Shown: positions 1 to 5,700 of the stretch, piece after piece
How positions within the stretch are numbered: the stretch's first letter is position 1
Layout: the number at the start of each line of letters is the position of its first letter
Assembly: GCA_018825925.1 (NCBI GenBank)
Contig: JAHKAT010000375.1
Location: 1 to 9,045, forward strand
Length of the DNA: 9,045 nucleotides
Reading direction: 5' to 3'
Origin: Bacteroidota bacterium
Lineage (GTDB): Bacteria; Bacteroidota; Bacteroidia; Flavobacteriales_D; Crocinitomicaceae
Notes under the pieces: generated by a model
What the model was told of the DNA's origin: nothing
Database searches by the model: none
What the model saw: the letters and a program-made list of their open reading frames with translations, nothing else
Made by a program: the position numbers and the translations under genes

Positions 1-1671
1 GCCCATTCCTTCGGAGACGTTTTTATTGATTTTATTTTCACCACTGTCTGTATAGGTGAGTTTAATTCCGTTTGGTAGATGAACAATTTGAACTCTTATA
101 TCCAAGCTTTTTTGCTTCGTTACCGCGTGTTTAAAGCTATTTGTTAAAAGTTCATTGAGAAGTATGCCGATAGGTATTGCATCATTTAATTTTAAATTCA
201 GCGGGTCGCAGTGAAGTTGAATGAGCACATCCTTTTGATGCCACAAACTTTTCTTGATTTCTTCAACTATTTTTTCAAAATATACTTTTACGTTTATTTC
301 AGAAATATCGTCTGTTTGGTGCATCATTTCGTGAACTAAAGCGATGCTTTTGATTCTATTTTTACCTTCTAAGAGAAGTTTTTTCGCTTTGAGGTCGGTG
401 GTGTAATCTCTTTGTAAATCCAAAAGAGAGGATATGACTTGCATGTTGTTTTTTACACGGTGATGTATTTCGTTCAGCAGTATCTTGTTTTGCTGCAATG
501 AATTCTCTAATTTTTTTCGCTCTTCCTGTAATTCGCGGGAGGCTTTTTTCTGTTTGAGCATAAAATAAATCATACCCAAAGAGAAAAACAAAACAATTAA
601 AAAAAGTGAGATAGCCAGTGCATAGCGCTGTCTTATTTTAGCTTGCTCTGCTTTTTGGATAAGAAGTGACTCATTTTTTGATTCTAATTCGGCTAAATGT
701 TTCTCTTCGTCTTCAAGGCGTTGTTTTTCATAAAATGCATAATTGGTGTTCACCTCTGAATATTCCGTTATTAAATTCATATACATGGAGGAATACTTCC
801 AATAATTTAAAGAATCTTGGAGTTCTTCTGCTTTCCAACTTTTGCAGCGATACGTGCGGACCAGTATTTCCTTCCAATCGTGTTTTTTCGAAATGTCAAT
901 AAGTGAATCTAAAAGTTGATCGGCTAAGGCATATCTTTTGTTTTTGTAACACAATATACTGAGGTTCATTGCCGTGTTTCCCCAGTCGAATAGGTTGCCT
1001 GAACTCAAGGAATACTGCATGCCTTTAAGATAATTTCTCCTACTTAAATCGACATTGCCAAGATTATAATAAATGTAACCTAACTCATTGTAACTTAAGC
1101 CTAAGAGTTTGTGGTAGGACTTTGTTTTTGCTACCTCTATGCATAAATGACTATAGCGAATTGATTCGTCAACTTTTCCTTTTTGGCTATAGGTTGCCGC
1201 GAGACGATTGTAGTAATATGCTTTGTTAAAATTGTTGTTTGTAAAATCAATATGTGCTTTTGCTTTGGAAAAATAAAGATCACATTTTTTAAACTTCTCC
1301 ATAGATCTATAGAAATCGGCAAAGGTGATTAACACGAGGGCACGCAGTTCTTTGTCTTGGATTTTAGGTAGTGTAGATTCTAGTCCTTGTAATACAGTTA
1401 GTGCTAGACTGTAGTTAGTGCGAATTGTGAAGGTTTTTGCGAGGTTGATGTTGTATAAAACGCACGGCTTGAGGTGGGCTGGCAGTTGGTTTAAGCGAGG
1501 TTCATTTTTAATCAATAAGTTGAAAGTTCGCTCGTAGTCGCCATTGTTAATCCATAGATTCGTTGAGTCGACTATAGACTGGACATCTCTCAAAGTTAGG
1601 CGTTGTGCCCCCGTTTGATTAGAACAAAAGAAGAAAGAAAAAAGTAGAAATAATTGGCTAATTCTTTTCAA
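1..1671 (-). CDS. TPR-containing membrane sensor histidine kinase, HisKA_2 type (3' end cut by window edge)
   Basis: This is a sensor kinase that would autophosphorylate on histidine and pass the phosphate to a response regulator not present here. The visible 557 codons read in order: an N-terminal hydrophobic signal segment (residues 4-17, then NQTGAQ), a helical region with TPR-like repeats (about 110-300), a charged coiled-coil stretch (about 315-349), one transmembrane helix (about 350-372), a second short coiled coil, then the kinase core. The H-box reads LLNEIHHRVKNN (398-409), with His404 the likely phosphoacceptor; this HHRVKNN form is diagnostic of HisKA_2. The N-box NELLTNSFKHA is at 506-516 and the G1 motif contains DSG at 542-544; the sequence ends at a GMG resembling the start of the G2 box. 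The TPR part should be periplasmic and the kinase cytoplasmic. No in-frame ATG precedes the signal segment and a TAA lies at 1683-1681, so TTG at 1671 is the best start. No clear Shine-Dalgarno site is seen. The signal it senses is unknown. Confidence 0.9.
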   Translation of the reverse strand, partial: MKRISQLFLLFSFFFCSNQTGAQRLTLRDVQSIVDSTNLWINNGDYERTFNLLIKNEPRLNQLPAHLKPCVLYNINLAKTFTIRTNYSLALTVLQGLESTLPKIQDKELRALVLITFADFYRSMEKFKKCDLYFSKAKAHIDFTNNNFNKAYYYNRLAATYSQKGKVDESIRYSHLCIEVAKTKSYHKLLGLSYNELGYIYYNLGNVDLSRRNYLKGMQYSLSSGNLFDWGNTAMNLSILCYKNKRYALADQLLDSLIDISKKHDWKEILVRTYRCKSWKAEELQDSLNYWKYSSMYMNLITEYSEVNTNYAFYEKQRLEDEEKHLAELESKNESLLIQKAEQAKIRQRYALAISLFLIVLFFSLGMIYFMLKQKKASRELQEERKKLENSLQQNKILLNEIHHRVKNNMQVISSLLDLQRDYTTDLKAKKLLLEGKNRIKSIALVHEMMHQTDDISEINVKVYFEKIVEEIKKSLWHQKDVLIQLHCDPLNLKLNDAIPIGILLNELLTNSFKHAVTKQKSLDIRVQIVHLPNGIKLTYTDSGENKINKNVSEGMG

Positions 1672-1802
1672 TGCAGGTGTTTATACTTGTTGGAAACCAA
1701 ATGTGGCTAATTTTTTTCAAAAAGAAGCTCTAAAATGAAAGATTCAACGAAAAAACACATTTTGTGAGTTGTAAGAATTCTGCTGCTTTATAGAAATCTG
1801 GT
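1672..1802. other. Short intergenic gap between two minus-strand genes
   Basis: This 131-base AT-rich gap separates the stop of the peroxiredoxin-like gene from the TTG start of the kinase gene, both read on the minus strand. It carries only a weak hairpin followed by six T on the minus strand (1766-1750), and no promoter I could defend. Whether the kinase is co-transcribed with the upstream gene cannot be decided from sequence; a gap this long makes separate promoters reasonable. Confidence 0.5.
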
Positions 1803-2396
1803 TTACTTTAAACCCTTTAGTACATTTAGTAAATATTTGTTCTCTATTCTTTTAGAGTAATCAGGATTGATGTGTTCAAAAAGAATTTTCCCTTCCTGGT
1901 CGACAACGAATAGTGCGGGCACTGGAAGAATCTCATCGACTTGATCCTGACTGTTTTGTAGCATATAACCTAAAGTTCTTTCGTTGGGTTTGAAGGCAAT
2001 GCCTATTTCTTGAATCCACGTGCTTTTTGTATCCGATAGTACGGTGTAATTGACAGGATAATCCATGACGGTTTTGGAAAGGTCTTTGAGTCCCTGGCCG
2101 GTTACCGCAATAATTTGATAGCCTAAATCCAATATTTCTTGTTCAATTTCTCCTATTGCAGCAAGGTGACGAGTACAATAAGGACACCATCCTCCTCGAT
2201 AAAAGAAAACAACGCTGGGTTTATTGGTGAAAAGCGCTTCTGTTTCTATGGTCTCACCTTTGGAATTTATAAGATTTCCTACCGGAAGTTTTTCGCCGAT
2301 TAATAAAGGTGAAATGTCGATGGCTTGAGTTGGTAATTGAGCGAAAATTTGTTGAAAACAAAAAAAGGCAAAAAAGGTAAAAAGGAAAGGCTTCAT
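1803..2396 (-). CDS. Exported peroxiredoxin-like / AhpC-TSA family thioredoxin-fold protein
   Basis: The 197-residue protein begins with a clear Sec signal peptide (a lysine, a Phe-rich core, then IFAQ at 17-20), so it should act in the periplasm or at the outer membrane. The mature part is a thioredoxin fold of the AhpC/TSA (redoxin) type: strand SVVFFYRGG followed by the active site WCPYC with Cys71 and Cys74, and the cis-proline motif PVPALFVVD around Pro160. The YRGGWCPYC form is typical of the peroxiredoxin-like branch common in Bacteroidota and differs from the PxxxTxxC site of classical 2-Cys peroxiredoxins. It could therefore be a peroxidase or a thiol-disulfide reductase; substrate and electron donor are not deducible. 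A longer in-frame start at 2423 exists, but the ATG at 2396 is chosen because it places the charged residue and hydrophobic core directly at the N-terminus. It is transcribed divergently from the large repeat protein. Confidence 0.88.
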   Translation of the reverse strand: MKPFLFTFFAFFCFQQIFAQLPTQAIDISPLLIGEKLPVGNLINSKGETIETEALFTNKPSVVFFYRGGWCPYCTRHLAAIGEIEQEILDLGYQIIAVTGQGLKDLSKTVMDYPVNYTVLSDTKSTWIQEIGIAFKPNERTLGYMLQNSQDQVDEILPVPALFVVDQEGKILFEHINPDYSKRIENKYLLNVLKGLK

Positions 2397-2770
2397 GTTG
2401 AAAATTAAGATTAAATCGCCCAAATTAAGCTTTCCGAACTGTTAAATAAAAAATATTTTTTTTGCCGAAAAAATTAGTTGTTAACAATTTCGAAAATAAA
2501 CTATGCATGTATATAAAAATTGATTAAATACGCGCTGTCACTGAAATTCTACATGTCCGTTCATGTAGTTGATTTTCCAAAAAACAATAAAAATAACCGA
2601 TTAAATACTTTCAATTCATGTGCTTGAGTATGCGCGCACAGTAAATAAATTTAGAAAAGTCAAATATAAAGTTTATTATTGTTTATGTCTTTTCGTTTGA
2701 TTTCAGACTGTTTTGGCATCGATTTTATATAATTATTCTTAATGAATCAGCTTCACTAAAACCAACACGT
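2397..2770. promoter_or_regulatory. Divergent intergenic region, presumed to hold promoters for both directions
   Basis: This 374-base, strongly AT-rich stretch lies between two divergently transcribed genes, so it must contain at least the promoter for the repeat-protein operon and probably that of the peroxiredoxin-like gene. I see no convincing ORF. Three small perfect palindromic elements stand out: TTGTTAACAA (2478-2487), an inverted repeat with 7-bp arms (2549-2568) and TGCGCGCA (2631-2638). A very weak match to the Bacteroidota TTG-N19-TAnnTTTG promoter is TTG at 2697-2699 followed 19 bases later by TCGATTTT; TATAAT at 2728-2733 lacks a suitably spaced partner. No Shine-Dalgarno site precedes the ATG at 2771. 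Confidence 0.45.
2549..2568. repeat. Perfect inverted repeat, 7-bp arms with 6-base loop
   Basis: CTACATG at 2549-2555 is followed by the spacer TCCGTT and by its exact reverse complement CATGTAG at 2562-2568. It lies about 200 bases upstream of the repeat-protein start and about 150 bases upstream of the peroxiredoxin-like start. No T-run follows on either strand, so it is not a typical terminator; a dimeric regulator site is possible but unproven. Confidence 0.4.
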
Positions 2771-5700
2771 ATGAAAAGAATTATTACTCTTTGCTTCGTG
2801 CTATTTAATTTTATTCTACTAGCTCAAGCTCCAGTAGCAGATTTTTCTGCGAACCAAACGACCATCTGTCAAGGTGGATCGGTACAATTCACAAATCTAT
2901 CCACCAACGCGACTTCTTATGCATGGTCATTTCCGGGAGGAATTCCTGGATCGTCAACCAATGTCAATCCGTCGGTGATTTATCCTCTAGTAGGTTCATA
3001 TACAGTAGTATTAACCTCCTCGAATGGATCGCAAAGTGATACAGAAATTAAAATTGTTTATGTCACTGTCATTGCAAACGCTACGGTAAATCTAACTTCA
3101 GGTATAGGTTCGGATAATCAAACGGTTTGTGTAAATAATCCTATTTCAACCATTCAATATGCAGTAACAGGTGCTTCTGGAATGACTCTTACAGGAAGTT
3201 TGCCTGCTGGTGTGTCTGGAAACTTTGTCGCTTCTCCTACTGGTGGAGTTTATTCAATTTCGGGTACCCCCACCGTTGCTGGAACATATAATTTTGTTTT
3301 AACTTCAACTGGTGGTGGATGTGCTGGACAAGTTGTTCTTGGTTCTATTACAGTGCAGAATGCACCAACGCTGGTCTTAACATCAGCTTTAGGCACCAAT
3401 ATTCAAAATATTTGTAATGGTTTACCCTCAATTCCAATTGTTTATACATTTGGTGGTGGTGCTGCAGGAGTGAATGTTATTGGTTTACCACCGGGCATGA
3501 GCGCTACTACTGTTGGAAATTTAGTCACTATTTCAGGGATACCTTTGGCTTCAGGGATTTATAATTATACCATTACCACCGTAGGGTCTGCTTGTACGGA
3601 GGTTCAATTGCAAGGAACGATTCAAGTTAATCCTACAATTGTTTTAAGTTCGGCAGTGGGTACCGACAATCAAACGGTTTGTCAAGGTTCTCCCATCGTT
3701 AATTTGAAATATACTGTTGGAGCAGGAGCAACAGGAGCAACCGCCTTAGGTTTACCCGCTGGGTTGTCTCAGAGTTTTGCTTTTCCAGAATTGACGATTT
3801 CAGGTTCACCGGTAGTTCCAGGAGTTTATAACTTTAATGTTTCTACTACTGGAGGCTCTTGTCCACCTTTATTGTTGCCTGTAAGTATCACGGTGAATGC
3901 AAATCATGGCTTGACTTTAAGTTCAGCACCTGCTACAACTGCTCAAAGTGTTTGTAAAGGATCAGCAATATCTCCCATTTTATATGCGCTTTCAGGTGGA
4001 GCTACTAGTGCTACCGTAACAGGTTTACCGGCTGGTATTGTAGCCAATGTACTTGCGGGTGTTCTGACAATTTCTGGATCTTCCAATAGTGTGGGTACTT
4101 TTAATTATACCGTGCAAACGACAGGTAATGCTTGTACCAATGCTTCTTCAGTTGGAAGTATTACCATTACAGATAATCTAAGTGCAACATTGTTGTCTGC
4201 ACCGGGAACGGATGCTCAGTTGGTTTGTCAAAACAGCCCTATTACTTTAATTAAATACGGATTGTTAGGTGGTGCAACATCTGCCGTGGTTACAGGTCTT
4301 CCAGTAGGGGTTACTTATTCTTTATCAGGAAGTGAATTAAATATTTCAGGCACTCCAACGGTGGCTGGACTTTATAACTATTCTGTGACTCTGAGTGGTG
4401 GCGCTTGTCCGAATGTAATTGTAAATGGTATAATTCGAGTGGATTTGCCAAATACGCTCACTTTAACTTCATTGCCAGGAAGTGATAACCAAGTTATTTG
4501 CGAGGGCAGTGCAATAGGCAATATAGTTTATGTGGCTAGTGGAGGTGCTACCGGAGCCGTTTTAGTTGCAGGTGCACCGGCATGGTTAAACGCAACAGGC
4601 GTTGGTGGTATTATCACTCTTTCGGGAACACCACCTGCACCAGGAGTTTATAATTACAGTGTTTCTACCAGTGGCGGCACTTGTTTGGCTGAGGTTAAAT
4701 CAGGAACAATTATAGTAGATGCAGAACCAGTTCTAGACCTGACCTCTGCTTTAGGCTCCGACCTTCAAACAATTTGTGTCAATACTCCAATTACCCCTAT
4801 ATCCTTTGCATTATCAGGTGGTGGAACAGGGTTAACCACTTCCGCCTTGCCCAATGCCTTGTCCTCAAGTGTTGTTGGAAATGTTATTACAATTTCTGGA
4901 GCAGTAGTAAATGCTGGAAACTATTCTATTGATGTTCTTTCCACTGGCGGAGCTTGTCCAGCGGCGACCAAGTCTGTTAATCTAGTAGTTCAAGATATGG
5001 AGGATTTACAGCTGAGTTCTGCTGCAGGTACCGACAATCAAATTATTTGTGTAGGATCTCCTATAGCTAATTTATCTTATGTTTTTTCAGGAGGATCAAC
5101 AAGCGCTGTTGCATCTCCTTTGCCAATAGGTACGATTCAAACAGTTATCGGTAATACTTTAACCATTTCCGGTATTCCTGCTAATTCAGGATTGTATCCA
5201 ATTGTAATAACGTCTTCTGGTTCAGCCTGTCCAGATATTGTGCTCAACGCAACTTTAGAGGTACAAGATGGTCCAACGCTCAACCTTACATCTGCCGCAG
5301 GAACAACATCACAATCAATTTGTCAAGACTCTTTGATTACACCGATAGTTTATACAATGGGTGGAAATGCAGATACCTTGACAGTAACTGGTTTGCCAGC
5401 TGGAATTAACGCAGTATTTAATGCAGGTGTTTTGACAATTTCAGGGGCCAGTTCGGTTGCAGGTAATTTTATTTATATAGTTACTTCATCGGGTGGAGCT
5501 TGTTCAGCAACAATACAGGCTGGATCAATTGATATATTGAACGCTGCCAGCATTGCATTAAATACCTCAATTACAGACACTCAAGTTGTGTGTGTTAATT
5601 CAATGATTGCACCAATAATTTATGTAATTGGAGGTTCTGCGACTGGAGCGATTGCTACAGGTTTACCAACAGGTGTGGTTCTGTCCAATGTGGCGAATGT

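Noticed and set aside
666..902. Plus-strand open frame of 78 codons
   Set aside because: It lies wholly antisense within the kinase gene, which has clear family motifs in its own frame; the translated product shows no recognisable features.
1137..1322. Minus-strand open frame of 61 codons
   Set aside because: It is on the same strand as the kinase but in another frame and fully inside its TPR region, so it is a shadow frame.
1750..1766. Minus-strand hairpin CACA-AAA-TGTG followed by six T, a possible terminator after the peroxiredoxin-like gene
   Set aside because: The stem is only 4 bp with a 3-base loop, too weak to call an intrinsic terminator.
2397..2423. Nine-residue upstream extension of the peroxiredoxin-like protein
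   Set aside because: The extension would put extra residues before a complete signal peptide; the ATG at 2396 gives a canonical N-terminus.
2728..2733. TATAAT upstream of the large gene as a sigma-70 type -10 box
   Set aside because: No -35 element occurs at suitable spacing, Bacteroidota use a different primary promoter consensus, and such a hexamer is expected by chance in AT-rich DNA.
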